From: a virus
Length of the DNA: 64,000 bases
Direction: 5' to 3' (one strand)
Virus record (IMG/VR): IMGVR_UViG_3300007734_000761
Span: 112,312 to 176,311 of that record
How positions within the stretch are numbered: the stretch's first letter is position 1; each line of letters starts with the position of its first letter. This document shows positions 42,901 through 52,218 of this stretch, piece after piece. Both the position numbers and the translations under genes were made by a program. The notes under the pieces were generated by a model. That model searched no databases. It saw only the letters and a list, made by a program, of their open reading frames with translations, and had not been told where the DNA came from.

Positions 42901-45515
42901 ACTTGAGTTAAATGAATGTCATTAGTTCTACTACTTGTAGGATTATTATAAACTACTGATTTAAGAGGTTGTAATCTATTAGTTGCTAGTGTTTGACTTT
43001 CTATTCTTATTTTATCTGTATTTGGAACTGAATATCCACCTACTGCTGGTTGAGTATAATACTGTTCTGTAAAGTAAACATAATCACTTGGTTGCCAAGT
43101 TCCATTAAAATATAAAAAATAATTAGGAGTTAAATTTGGTTGACTTCCTGTTACAACACCAAAATTAGTATATAAATCATTTCCTAAAGGAAATCTAAAT
43201 ATTAAATTATCATAAGCATCATTTGTAGTATTACCTACGTAAGATTCGGGGTTAAGAGTATGAGAATTTAGGACAGATTCACTTAAAGATATTGCCCATC
43301 CTCTTAATTCTTGTAATTGAGAATAACAATTACCTAATGATAAACTTGAAGGAAGAGTAGTAGAAAACAATGGATTTACGTTTCCTAATTCAATTCTAGT
43401 AGTAATATCATCATAAACAGGAATAGAATATGATGTAGAAACATTATATCCTATTTCACCATTTAATTCGTTTTTTACATATAGTTTAGATCCAGTTCCT
43501 TCATTTTGCCAAACTACATTCCACCAATTATATTCTTTATTACTACCTGTTACAAATGCTGGTATAGAAACACTTTGAGTTTGATTTGTTGTATTAGTCC
43601 AAAGAACTACATTAGCATAATCATAACCATTTACACTAGTTGGTTGTAAATAAATTACCCAATTAGCTGTTGAAGGATTAAAATGATCTGATCCTATTAA
43701 TAAAGTTTGATTATTTGATGTATTTAAATCAGTTGGTTTAAATCTAAATTCTATATTTTGTATACCATAAGAACTTGTAGTTAAATTATCTACAAAACTA
43801 TATTTAAATGGTTGGAATTGTAGTGCTGAGGTAAATCTAGAATAATTATATTCTACTGTATTGCTTGTTTTATCTATACCACCAAATTCCATAGGGAATA
43901 AAATAGTATCGGGAATACCATAAAGTGTATTTAAATAATTAACAAATCTGTCTGTTCCTTTACTTTTTAATAGTGTAGGTAAGTTGGCATATATTCTTTT
44001 AAATATACTTTTTGCTTCATCTTGACCTGATAAAGTATATTGTGATGCTGTAATCCCTGTTTGCCAACTTTGTGTTACAAAAGTTTGTGTTCCTGATTGA
44101 TTAGATCCATATAGCCAATCGTATATATTATCTTGATCTCCATCTGTATATAATGCAATTCCTAAACTTTGTAATGCATCTCCTACTATATCTTTACTAA
44201 TACCCTGATTTAAACCATTTTCAGCTTTCCATAAATCAGTCATTGCTTTAATATAGATCCAAATGTCATCAAACATCTGTCCCATAGAATAAACAAAAGG
44301 AGCTACTTTATTAAAAGTAGGACTTTCTTGTAAATAAGTAGGTAATCCATATATTAAATTATTATTATTAAATTCATCATAATAACTAGCTGATGTGTAA
44401 TTTAAATTATACCATGCAATTCCTTGAGAACTTGTTACTGAATAATTTATATATGGTTTATTTCCTGGGTATTTAGGCCAAGATTTACTTCCAGATTCAA
44501 AATATAAAAAGTTTTCATAAGCATCAAAACCTTTAATAACACTGTCTAATTGTTGTTGATAAACAATAGCATCAGGACTAGTAGCAAAACTAACTATATT
44601 AGCATTATATGCTTCAATTTGGGTTAATTTATATTGAAATGTTTCAAGTTGTTGAGTTGCTGATCCAAAATGTATAAAATTTTCATAATCGTTGTAATCA
44701 ACATTTATAGTAGGATTACTACTACTAATAAAAGTAAGTAAGTTTTGAAACTCAGAACTAGTATAATTTAAAATTTGATCATAATTATAATAATTGCTTG
44801 AACCAATTCTAAAACTATCTACATCTAAACTAAAATTAGCTTCTCTAAGTGAAGGTAAATTATTTTGTGATGTGATTATATCACTAGTAAGAACGGCTTG
44901 ATATTCTTGAGTATTTACTATTTTTTCTACAACATTTAACGGAGAATTAACAACAAATGTTTCTGGAAGTGGGTTTTGTAATTTAATTATTACAGTAACA
45001 TTTTCATTAATATCTTTTTCTGCTGCCATAGATAAGGCAGGATATATTATATTATTACCAAAATCTAAATAATATTCAATAAAATAATTTCTATTTTGAA
45101 TAAGATCAATATATGCTATAGCGTTACTAAAGAAAATATTTTGATCTGTAGTAGTAGCAATTTTAATCTCTTTTCTATCACTAGATATGGATTTAATAAA
45201 TAAATCTAAATTTGGATTTTGGGTAAGTAATGGTCTAAGAAAATTATAAACCATTCTATATGTACCTAATCTGAAGCCTAATCGCTCAATATCTTCAGCT
45301 GGATCGAAATTTATTTCTTTGTTTTCAGTTACACTATAAAAATCAAAAGTAGGATCATTTCCTACTAAAGTATTTATATTATTGTAAATAAACAATTGTA
45401 CAAAATCTTCAGAAAGACCAAAAAATCTAGTCATCTCCTTAGAAGCTACAAGATTTTGCTCTTGCGGAGTTAAAATACTAGGGTTGTCATATAAAGGGTT
45501 TATAACAATTGACAT
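39924..45515 (-). CDS. Giant (1,863-residue) baseplate/tail protein with LamG-like and Cys-rich segments
   Basis: The N-terminal region has FFGLSEDFVQLFIYNNINTL. Around residue 510 is TLPTLLKSKGTDRFVNYLNT followed by LYGIPDTI, common in phage tail proteins. A LamG/concanavalin-type beta domain (~570-705) follows. A Cys-rich stretch at ~995-1215 includes DYCCSRNS, AICDCHQYQV and NCVRYKVWNLG. The long C-terminus is a Ser/Thr beta region ending KYMSSTLKNNLPNIISSLSS. By position after gp6-type genes it may correspond to a large wedge protein such as T4 gp7, but it is nearly twice as long. No autoprotease motif was identified. Confidence 0.65.
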   Translation of the reverse strand: MSIVINPLYDNPSILTPQEQNLVASKEMTRFFGLSEDFVQLFIYNNINTLVGNDPTFDFYSVTENKEINFDPAEDIERLGFRLGTYRMVYNFLRPLLTQNPNLDLFIKSISSDRKEIKIATTTDQNIFFSNAIAYIDLIQNRNYFIEYYLDFGNNIIYPALSMAAEKDINENVTVIIKLQNPLPETFVVNSPLNVVEKIVNTQEYQAVLTSDIITSQNNLPSLREANFSLDVDSFRIGSSNYYNYDQILNYTSSEFQNLLTFISSSNPTINVDYNDYENFIHFGSATQQLETFQYKLTQIEAYNANIVSFATSPDAIVYQQQLDSVIKGFDAYENFLYFESGSKSWPKYPGNKPYINYSVTSSQGIAWYNLNYTSASYYDEFNNNNLIYGLPTYLQESPTFNKVAPFVYSMGQMFDDIWIYIKAMTDLWKAENGLNQGISKDIVGDALQSLGIALYTDGDQDNIYDWLYGSNQSGTQTFVTQSWQTGITASQYTLSGQDEAKSIFKRIYANLPTLLKSKGTDRFVNYLNTLYGIPDTILFPMEFGGIDKTSNTVEYNYSRFTSALQFQPFKYSFVDNLTTSSYGIQNIEFRFKPTDLNTSNNQTLLIGSDHFNPSTANWVIYLQPTSVNGYDYANVVLWTNTTNQTQSVSIPAFVTGSNKEYNWWNVVWQNEGTGSKLYVKNELNGEIGYNVSTSYSIPVYDDITTRIELGNVNPLFSTTLPSSLSLGNCYSQLQELRGWAISLSESVLNSHTLNPESYVGNTTNDAYDNLIFRFPLGNDLYTNFGVVTGSQPNLTPNYFLYFNGTWQPSDYVYFTEQYYTQPAVGGYSVPNTDKIRIESQTLATNRLQPLKSVVYNNPTSSRTNDIHLTQVGFSPQDQINNDIIAQLGTTYNLDQIIGDPRYSDLNYYPGLETLQEDYFEKYISPYNYKDFIQLIETYHKSLFRYLETYIPGRANNASGVVIKPHILERSKTRRYEPTINTASYDGQTETVAIVGSNSGDYCCSRNSAINEAFFDGELSGSFIEIWSAYDQNNPFTRAICDCHQYQVTTDGQIVWVDCNGETKVDSGITQRVVQLTACKDKVTTIGSTNFYLQDLGRFNEGQAFVEQYEGWDALDNNVVPNTQSQFKFKKLPTSQSINTNALGNCVRYKVWNLGTQGGTPSQANNPIYFNYVNCSGTPVLCDVINSTPFPNYGPNFIYVEAIENSLGYDTLGFCATSAPANNFQVDFNGFIRQVDNRVFTQFSSSIEWQDTNLSDAGYVKSREIGSSTTALDFNQTFSTTSSIITYDTTFLGNNSLPNVEQTQEYILFVDTAQNTLANRYGSTEYHVKYLIDNTGSIFKPEQSSSYWYNTDQNFGSNSPVAVAIYNGSGSINQDFDTTVYQPLKRLETVIYSDTGSWNTSYLQPGFRPTMSFASIDGFLTNIETYIKNVPNGDYVPVNFEGIKYTTIIKDDAGGWSPYTYTAPGNFNNQVQLTGSVYYYNDNAGQITGITTKLYKNGTILSSDTTNIGGNQYALVQLKTTTTYLQGDQFYVTYECNDTPGKRNNLHIVNGTSPTDTYFIITAGASNTAPVVTSSYYFTSSFEGTVLTASTALSYYYGPGYAQIPVVTNGTGSGFNNPLPFTIESYDQIRFGGNENQVYTILSSSINSINQLITTGSVSGSLTYASASATSTGIGSFGVNGVTFNFTSSAPLGGNTLTNIYIVTSSFTTKTPTGFAFSASAVFNVSKSAALYSSTFAGITASNSADVLILKAGYVGDPYNADTLNSYTFVSASVTYNFSGATSISYASPLFLYLDRTPQGQNLDYFAIRRLVSDPGYIILNNNPVKSQPGLAPSFILPKYMSSTLKNNLPNIISSLSSKLLIP

Positions 45516-45844
45516 TATATATTTGTATTAAATTCGTTTATTTGTTCTTGTAATAGTTTATTTTGTTCTTGTAAAAAATTTAACTGTTCTAATAGTAAAT
45601 TTAGATCTAAACCTAAATATTCACTACTTCTCTCTACAAGAGTAGTATGAGAATTACTACCAGTTAAAGGAATTTCATAAAATAAAATATCATAATTTTC
45701 AAAAAATCCATCTACGGTAGGTATAGCTTCAACAGTTTGTTCAATAGGAGAAGGAGTAACAAAATTACTAAATTGTGTATCAGTAACTATATTAATATCT
45801 TTACTATAGACTAATTTTTGAGTTGGAATTGTTATTTTACTCAT
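45515..45844 (-). CDS. Small tail-cluster protein with C-terminal coiled coil
   Basis: 109 residues. The N-terminal half is beta-rich. The C-terminal ~35 residues form a Leu/Gln heptad coiled coil (LLLEQLNFLQEQNKLLQEQ). It lies between the giant wedge-like protein and a DNRLRE-like protein, overlapping both. Possibly a trimerising adaptor. Confidence 0.55.
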   Translation of the reverse strand: MSKITIPTQKLVYSKDINIVTDTQFSNFVTPSPIEQTVEAIPTVDGFFENYDILFYEIPLTGSNSHTTLVERSSEYLGLDLNLLLEQLNFLQEQNKLLQEQINEFNTNI

Positions 45845-46983
45845 GGGAATATAGTTTGAGAAACTTTAAACTTCATATCACTATCATCTTTTATATAAGT
45901 ACTTCCATCAATATTTACTTTAATTTGTATTGTGTAAAATCTTTCTGGTTCTAGTGTACTCATATCTACGTTAAAATATGAACCAGTTCCATTAGCACTT
46001 ATTAATGTACCTGGGTCATTGAAAGGTATTATAGTTTCGTTAGTATCTACGTCAATAATTTGATAAAAACTTTGTGAAGGTAAAGTCTTATTAAATTCAT
46101 ATAGTGAAGAAGTTACAAACTGTCTTTGAGGATATTTGTCTCTTGATGCTACTGTAAATCTAACGTTACTTTCAGCATAATAAATTCCATCATTATTTCC
46201 AATAGATACGTCAAAAACTTGATTTGTTTGAAGTTTAGTTATATCAGGATTAAAGACTTGATTTTTCCAATAAAAGAATAAAGAAGGAGGATAAATAGTA
46301 TTTGTATCTCTACTAAAATAATCTAAAATATATTGATAATTCGGATTATTTTCTACAGATTCACTAACTCTTAAAATAAAACCATTATTAGGTATTAAAG
46401 AAGATGACCATTGATTTATAATAGAAGTTACATTTATATATAAATCTTGTGGAGTATATTGCGATATTGTTGTAGTTGCATAACTACTAGTATACCAAGC
46501 TCCTCCTCCTACTGATCCTGATAGATATGATCCTGTTATAGGTACTCCTGTTACATATCCACTTAAAGCATAATCATTTACATAATAAAGTGAAGAAGTA
46601 TTATTTATTATCCAAAAACTACCAGTTTTAGGTCCTAACCAACTAGCTCCATTTACTGTAGTAGGTGAATTTGCTAATCGACCTGTTCCTTGATCCCATT
46701 CTTGAGAAACTGGATTAACTACTATTGGAACTACTGTAGGTAAACTTTCTACTTGTGAGGCATATATTCTTAAATAAGCTTCCCAACTACCTGATGATGT
46801 TGATGTTTCACTAATCTTACTTAAAGTATTCATTATTTCAGTTTGATCAAACTGAATAAGTATTCTAGAAGCATTATATGGGTCAGGTTTAGTAAATTCT
46901 AATATAGGATCTAAACCAGTATTAGTTTCTGGGTATAGTGAATATAATGTTGCGTCTTTAGAAGGAAATAATTGAGAAAACAT
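45841..46983 (-). CDS. Baseplate/tail protein with DNRLRE-like N-terminus (putative)
   Basis: 380 residues. PSKDATLYSLYPETNTGLDP near the N-terminus resembles the opening strand of DNRLRE-type beta domains; LLFYWKNQ-like and PERFYTIQIKVNIDGSTY elements suggest a second beta domain. Situated directly downstream of the gp6-like gene. A junction box ends 5 nt before the ATG and shares the gp6-like stop codon. No enzyme motif. Confidence 0.5.
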   Translation of the reverse strand: MFSQLFPSKDATLYSLYPETNTGLDPILEFTKPDPYNASRILIQFDQTEIMNTLSKISETSTSSGSWEAYLRIYASQVESLPTVVPIVVNPVSQEWDQGTGRLANSPTTVNGASWLGPKTGSFWIINNTSSLYYVNDYALSGYVTGVPITGSYLSGSVGGGAWYTSSYATTTISQYTPQDLYINVTSIINQWSSSLIPNNGFILRVSESVENNPNYQYILDYFSRDTNTIYPPSLFFYWKNQVFNPDITKLQTNQVFDVSIGNNDGIYYAESNVRFTVASRDKYPQRQFVTSSLYEFNKTLPSQSFYQIIDVDTNETIIPFNDPGTLISANGTGSYFNVDMSTLEPERFYTIQIKVNIDGSTYIKDDSDMKFKVSQTIFP

Positions 46984-46988
46984 ATATT

Positions 46989-46996
46989 ATAAATAT
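46989..46996 (-). promoter_or_regulatory. Junction box before 45841-46983
   Basis: Minus AATATTTATA, 5 nt before the ATG; overlaps the gp6-like stop. Confidence 0.5.
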
Positions 46997-48864
46997 TAAG
47001 CCCCAACAACTCGTCCTAAAATATCACTATCGGGGTATCTAATTTCAAAAATCATAGGATCTAAACTAGGGTAAATAATACCTCCTAAAGTAGCTCCTTG
47101 TAAATCATATGTATAAGGACTATAAATTCCACCAGCTTTATTAGTAAATTCTATATTTTTTACAGCAGCTACACCATTTACATTAGCGCAACTAATACAG
47201 TTTTCTACCTGACTTAGTATAATAGGTTGATTTATAGACCATTTATTTGTATCAAAAAATACTTTTAAAGCTTCAATACAACCAATTAAAACTTGTTGTG
47301 CATTAAAACCTTGTAATACTTGTATTTCAAAATTAATTCCTACATTAACATAAAAAGCATCTTTAATTGTAACAGCATCTGTTAACATTTTATATTGACT
47401 CAAATATGTTTTTAAATTTTGTTTTACTGCCAAATTAGCTGTGGTTAATTTACCATCTGTATTTGTACTTAAAACATAAGCACTTAAAGCTAATGGATTC
47501 ATATTAACTAAGCTTTGAGTGTTATCTCTATCAGCATTTAAATTTAAATCTTGAACAACATATGCTTTACTTATGTAACCAAATTCACTAGGCATACTAA
47601 GAATTCTTACTAAATAATCGCTTTTAGTAACATTTCTTAATTGAGTAGGAAAATTAGCTAAAGCATTTAATCTTATTTCTTCAACTGAGTCTCCAGGTCC
47701 TCCTCCCGTTGCTCCAACATTATTATTAAATTTAACAGATTGTAATACTGTTTGAACAACACTATCACTTAATCCATAAGTATCTATTTGAGGATTAACT
47801 ACTTTATTTTGACTAATATCATTAGCAGGAACATTGCTTTGAGCTCCACCACCAACAAGATACGTAAAAGTAATAGTTGTATTTGTAGGTGATTGACCAT
47901 ACTCGTTTGTAAAGAAGAAATTAGATGGATCAAAAGCTGTGTTAAAAGCACTAATTCCATCTTGTATTCCTAAACCAACATTATCAGGATTAGGAATGAT
48001 TAATTCACTATCTTTTCCAGTTGTACCTGCTCCAAAACTTATTTGTAAATTAGATTCGTCTAAAAATTGAGCTGTAAATCTTTTATTTACCTTTTTTAAT
48101 CTCAACATAAATGGAGCTTGATCGTTGTATTGAGAGTAATTAGGTTCAAAAACACTAATATTATAAGTTTTATCTATAATAGTATCTTGAGCTAAGTAAG
48201 GTACTTCATACCATGTATTTCCATCACTATCTACAGCTTCAATAATCTGAATTATGTTGCTATCACTTAATACAATTTGTTGGAATTGTTGGGCATTACT
48301 AAAAGTAAAATTTTGTGTTTTAACTTGTCCGCTAACAGCTTCAACCTGTTTTTTTAAAATGTAAAACATTGGGTTACTAGTGCTTGAATAATAGCTATAA
48401 ACACTAATTTCTGTAGGATCAAAACTACTACTATAACTAAAATCTACTAAATTTTGAGTTAAGAATGTAATGTCGGGTTGAGATGTGCTCGATATTTGCG
48501 AATTTTCGGGTATTTGTACCGTATATCTCCAGTCAGGCACGTACCCCGATGAAGCATCAGAAGGTATTAGTTGATATACGTCAAGAACTGCCGTAGATGG
48601 TTTTGTTACTTTAGGTGAATACCCCAAACTATAAGCAATAGGAAGTATATTTTTAAATTCTTTTGCTTCTAATAATAAAGTTTCTTGTACTTGAGTATCG
48701 GTATAAAAACTTAAAATATCACCCACATATGCTGACAAATCTGTAAACATATTTCCTGGTGAACTCGGTCCAAAATCTGTGTAATTTTGGTAATTATTCT
48801 TTATATAGTTAACTAAAGCTTGCTTTAGTTGATTAAAATCTTTATTTAAATATTGTATGGCCAT
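46996..48864 (-). CDS. Baseplate wedge protein, T4 gp6/baseplate J-like
   Basis: 622 residues, close to T4 gp6 (660). The N-terminus IQYLNKDFNQLKQALVNYIK, then FGPSSPGNMFTDLSAYVGD and LLEAKEFKNILPIAYSLGY are hallmark gp6/baseplate-J segments. A central FPTQLRNVTKSDYLVRILSM element is typical of the J domain. It overlaps gp25-like by 1 nt, matching T4 gene order (25 then 6). It forms the inner baseplate ring that triggers sheath contraction. Confidence 0.88.
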   Translation of the reverse strand: MAIQYLNKDFNQLKQALVNYIKNNYQNYTDFGPSSPGNMFTDLSAYVGDILSFYTDTQVQETLLLEAKEFKNILPIAYSLGYSPKVTKPSTAVLDVYQLIPSDASSGYVPDWRYTVQIPENSQISSTSQPDITFLTQNLVDFSYSSSFDPTEISVYSYYSSTSNPMFYILKKQVEAVSGQVKTQNFTFSNAQQFQQIVLSDSNIIQIIEAVDSDGNTWYEVPYLAQDTIIDKTYNISVFEPNYSQYNDQAPFMLRLKKVNKRFTAQFLDESNLQISFGAGTTGKDSELIIPNPDNVGLGIQDGISAFNTAFDPSNFFFTNEYGQSPTNTTITFTYLVGGGAQSNVPANDISQNKVVNPQIDTYGLSDSVVQTVLQSVKFNNNVGATGGGPGDSVEEIRLNALANFPTQLRNVTKSDYLVRILSMPSEFGYISKAYVVQDLNLNADRDNTQSLVNMNPLALSAYVLSTNTDGKLTTANLAVKQNLKTYLSQYKMLTDAVTIKDAFYVNVGINFEIQVLQGFNAQQVLIGCIEALKVFFDTNKWSINQPIILSQVENCISCANVNGVAAVKNIEFTNKAGGIYSPYTYDLQGATLGGIIYPSLDPMIFEIRYPDSDILGRVVGA

Positions 48865-49292
48865 TATATAAGTTCTCCAGATAATTCATTATTTACTTGT
48901 ATACTAAGTTCATCAGACATATTATTAATAGAATAAAATATATTAATACTTATTGTGTTGCTGTTACTAGGAGTAATAGTTAATTCTTTTATTATTATAT
49001 TTTGAACATAACGCTCAATTAAATCTTTTAAACTTTCTTCTAAACTAGTAAAATCGGTATTTTGTTCAAAAAGTAAATTTCGTATCCCTGCTCCAAAAGC
49101 AGGATCAAAAAATCTTTCTCCAGGATTTGTAAGAATAAAATTTATTAATTGATTTTTGGTTTGTTGTTTTGTAGTATATGTACTTGTAAAAACTCCAGGT
49201 GTTATGAATTCCAAACTTATTCCTATTTCTCGTTGACGAGAATATGATGATGTAAGTTCATTATAGGAATATATAGGTCTATTTGGAATCAT
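48864..49292 (-). CDS. Baseplate wedge protein, T4 gp25-like
   Basis: 142 residues, GPW/gp25 family. LINFILTNPGERFFDPAFGA and GIRNLLFEQNT are the family signature (T4: L.T..GERV..P.FG). It binds gp6 and sheath at the baseplate centre. Size matches T4 gp25 (132). Confidence 0.9.
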   Translation of the reverse strand: MIPNRPIYSYNELTSSYSRQREIGISLEFITPGVFTSTYTTKQQTKNQLINFILTNPGERFFDPAFGAGIRNLLFEQNTDFTSLEESLKDLIERYVQNIIIKELTITPSNSNTISINIFYSINNMSDELSIQVNNELSGELI

Positions 49293-49726
49293 TATAATAA
49301 TCCTTTATTTTTCATTGTAGTCATCATAGCACTAAAATCAGGTACACTATTTACTTGTACTTGTCTAATATCTTGTGCTCCGTTATTATTTTGTTGAATA
49401 AAACCTTCAATTCCTTTAGTTACAGGAGTTGCTCCTTCTCCATATTCATTCATTAACTGTTGTTGAAAACCAAAATTTTGAGCTTGATGAGAATCAAAAG
49501 TACCTCCTCCTAACGTTCTCCATTCACCTTCATAAGCTGTTTCATTTAGAAGATCTTGAATTGAATTTCCTGTTGATTTTGGTTTAGGAGCTCTTTTAAT
49601 GTTTTCTATTGTTGGATTGTAATTTTCTTTAATAGAGGATGTACCTAATTCTTCTTTAAGAGCCGCTCTAACTTCTTTACGAACTACTTCTTGTATTAAC
49701 TTTAATAATTTTTCTGTACTGTTCAT
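49292..49726 (-). CDS. Small conserved structural protein
   Basis: 144 residues. N-terminal helix KLIQEVVRKEVRAALKEELG, then SIQDLLNE|TAYEGEWRTLGG with an L-x-E site, then a Gln/Asn-rich middle and PDFSAMMTTMKNKGLL end. Seen beside baseplate genes in related phages as far as I recall. A junction box lies 6 nt upstream of its ATG. Confidence 0.55.
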   Translation of the reverse strand: MNSTEKLLKLIQEVVRKEVRAALKEELGTSSIKENYNPTIENIKRAPKPKSTGNSIQDLLNETAYEGEWRTLGGGTFDSHQAQNFGFQQQLMNEYGEGATPVTKGIEGFIQQNNNGAQDIRQVQVNSVPDFSAMMTTMKNKGLL

Positions 49727-49732
49727 ATTGGT

Positions 49733-49740
49733 ATAAATAT
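49733..49740 (-). promoter_or_regulatory. Junction box before 49292-49726
   Basis: Minus AATATTTATA, 6 nt before the ATG. Confidence 0.5.
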
Positions 49741-49759
49741 TAAATTGTAAAATTTTATG

Positions 49760-50827
49760 TTATGTTGTTGTGCTTCCTGTTATATTACTAATTCTTGTTA
49801 CTACAGATCCAGTTAGTTGGTTATAAGATCCAGTTAGTTGATTATTTACTTGAGTTAAAGCTTTATTAAATATTTGAGACTGGAAGTCATTTATAGTTTG
49901 TTGAATATTTAAAAGTTGATTTTTAGTTTTTTCGTATTTGTCACCATAAAATACTATTTGTTTTTTTATATTTTCAAATTCTTTATAAGCTTCAGCTAAG
50001 TCTTCTAAACTATTTAATTCATTAGCAGTATATTGAGTTGCTCTTTGAGCATATTCTGTTGCTAAAGCAATATTAGGAACAGGTACTTGAGAAGCAGCAT
50101 TAGTAGCTATTATTAAATCTTGAGCTTTTCTTCTTTTAATTTGTATTTGTAATATTTCTAATTTTACAGCTAATATTTTATCGTAAAGAGGAATTAATTT
50201 ATTTAAACTTAAATTTTTTCTTAATTGATCAACGGTTCTAATTTCATCTGTATTATAAACACGTCGAGCATATTTGTCTACTGCTAACACATAAGTATCT
50301 ATTGTTTTTTGTATATTTTGAATAGCCTGAGTTGTTTGTTGGCTTTGAATTGGTTGAGCTACTATCTGGCCATTTTCTGTACTTACAAAATTTACATTAC
50401 TTTGGGTTAATATTTTATCTACATTTTTTTCTAAAATACTTAATAGTCTACCTGATCTAACATAGTTTTGAGCAATATTATCTATTAATTTTTTAGTAGT
50501 TTGTTTGATTCTTCTTGTAATAGGTTTACTATCTGTTACTTTTCCTGTAGTGGATTCTTCTTGTTCTTGCTGTTGAGATTTAAAAATAAATTCACGAGCA
50601 AATTTTGATATATTAAAAGGTTGATTACCCCCATCAATACTAGCATCATTTATAAAACTTGTTATTTCATTAGATTTACTACTTAGTTGACTAATACTCT
50701 GAATAGTTTTTTGTAAACTACTAGAACCCGTAATTGGACTAATTCCAGGAACTACGGTCGTAGTACTTTGGATAATAGTTTTATTACCTACTTGAAAACT
50801 TTTTATTTGTTCTATATCTAAAGCCAT
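49760..50827 (-). CDS. Coiled-coil tail protein
   Basis: 355 residues, mostly helical (residues ~110-330) with long heptad stretches and a C-terminal direct duplication NNQLTGSYNQLTGSVV visible in both DNA and protein. It lies between spike-type genes and gp25; a hub or tape-associated role is plausible. No homologue recognised. Confidence 0.5.
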   Translation of the reverse strand: MALDIEQIKSFQVGNKTIIQSTTTVVPGISPITGSSSLQKTIQSISQLSSKSNEITSFINDASIDGGNQPFNISKFAREFIFKSQQQEQEESTTGKVTDSKPITRRIKQTTKKLIDNIAQNYVRSGRLLSILEKNVDKILTQSNVNFVSTENGQIVAQPIQSQQTTQAIQNIQKTIDTYVLAVDKYARRVYNTDEIRTVDQLRKNLSLNKLIPLYDKILAVKLEILQIQIKRRKAQDLIIATNAASQVPVPNIALATEYAQRATQYTANELNSLEDLAEAYKEFENIKKQIVFYGDKYEKTKNQLLNIQQTINDFQSQIFNKALTQVNNQLTGSYNQLTGSVVTRISNITGSTTT

Positions 50828-51207
50828 TAGTAAGTTTTCGTTATTTTTGATTTAATATTAATTAATTTAGTTTTTAATAATGTAATATCTCCTACTAATG
50901 CTGCTTCTGCTCCATCAGGAGTTGTTACTATTTGGTTCATTATATCTAACATTTCAGATAAAATTTTTATTAGTTCATCTGATTTTGGGACTGCTTCTAA
51001 TTTTACAGCATTATTTGATTTTAATCCTAAAATTATATTTTGAGAATTTATAATATAAGAATTTTTTTTATTTTTAGGGTCTCCAGTTTGATATATTATA
51101 GAACCACCAGAATAAGTATTTATATTCTTATTAGACTTTATATCAATATTATCTATAGATGATGATATAAAAACATATTCAGATGATATATTTAATTGCT
51201 GTTTCAT
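50827..51207 (-). CDS. Small tail-spike-type beta protein (putative)
   Basis: 126 residues. The N-terminal half has repeating short beta elements (IDIKSNKNINTYSGGSIIY, SQNIILGLKSNNAVKLEAV), as in spike or beta-helix tips. The C-terminal half is a helical pair. It follows the lytic gene and OB-fold gene, as the beta-helix follows the lysozyme domain in T4 gp5. The match is structural pattern only. Confidence 0.45.
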   Translation of the reverse strand: MKQQLNISSEYVFISSSIDNIDIKSNKNINTYSGGSIIYQTGDPKNKKNSYIINSQNIILGLKSNNAVKLEAVPKSDELIKILSEMLDIMNQIVTTPDGAEAALVGDITLLKTKLINIKSKITKTY

Positions 51208-52218
51208 TTATATAGGAAATCCTTGAATTTGATAATATTTTTTTAACTTAGCTATAGTTAAAGGTTCTTTTTTAGGTCTTTGTAATATTCTATTAAAAGC
51301 TGGATTTTGATCCGCTACTGTCTCTGCTGATAATCGTTTTGTTTTTAATACATAACTATCTGGTTTGCCTACAGCTGCTGGGAAGAATGTTACTATGTAT
51401 ATGTCTACTAATTTAGGATTAGAAATATTTAAAGCTTTAAACCAATATCTATAAAATTCATAAACTAAATCCATTTGTTGAACTCTAGTTTGTTTAGCTA
51501 AATCTTCTCTAGTAAATGGACCTTTATTTCCTATTTTTATAGTTTTTGCTTTACCAAAGAAAAATTGAATTAGACCTCTTGTTACATTTTTAGGAGCTGA
51601 TATTGATGTGCTAAATCCTGATTCATGTTTCATTGTAGCTAATAAAGCATCTACTAGATTTTCATTTCCTAATTTTTTAGCTGTTTCAACAACTTTATTA
51701 TAAAAAGCTAAATCTAATTTTTTTACAGATTCTCTTAAATTTTTAAAACCAGAGCTTGTTTTTAAACTTTTAGATGTAGAAACGGTTTCAATGATTTGAT
51801 TATCTTCAGTATATGTTTTTATTTCATCCAATGAATCAAATACTTGTATTGATGTAATATCAATGCTATCATATAAAGAAAAAAATGTTTCTTCTTCATC
51901 TGGTACTTCTATAGCAAATATTTGTTCATAAGTTAATGAAGATGTTGGTTCTATATTTAATTCTACTTGATTTTTAATTGATGTAGAACTAGTAATAGGT
52001 ATAATATCTGTTATTGTTTCAAAACTTCCTGTTGTTTTATTTAAATTAGGAACAATAATAGTACTAGGAGTTGAAGGAGTAACTACAGGAGCTGTTGAAA
52101 CATTATCAGTATTTATCTGAATACTAGTATTACCAGATGAAATAATAGTACTTCCATCTGGATTAAGATCCATGTAGTTACTATTTCTTCCTTGTAGTCT
52201 ATTTACTCCTGATTTCAT
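51208..52218 (-). CDS. Tail-associated lytic enzyme (SLT/lysozyme-like)
   Basis: 336 residues. The N-terminal ~165 residues are Thr/Ser/Ile-rich and probably structural. The C-terminal domain has LLATMKHESGFSTS, a catalytic-Glu motif (E-S-G-F) as in lytic transglycosylases, then RGLIQFF and VDIYIVTFFPAAVG. It probably cuts peptidoglycan during entry. Located in the baseplate cluster rather than near spanins, so a tail lysin rather than the lysis endolysin. Confidence 0.62.
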   Translation of the reverse strand: MKSGVNRLQGRNSNYMDLNPDGSTIISSGNTSIQINTDNVSTAPVVTPSTPSTIIVPNLNKTTGSFETITDIIPITSSTSIKNQVELNIEPTSSLTYEQIFAIEVPDEEETFFSLYDSIDITSIQVFDSLDEIKTYTEDNQIIETVSTSKSLKTSSGFKNLRESVKKLDLAFYNKVVETAKKLGNENLVDALLATMKHESGFSTSISAPKNVTRGLIQFFFGKAKTIKIGNKGPFTREDLAKQTRVQQMDLVYEFYRYWFKALNISNPKLVDIYIVTFFPAAVGKPDSYVLKTKRLSAETVADQNPAFNRILQRPKKEPLTIAKLKKYYQIQGFPI

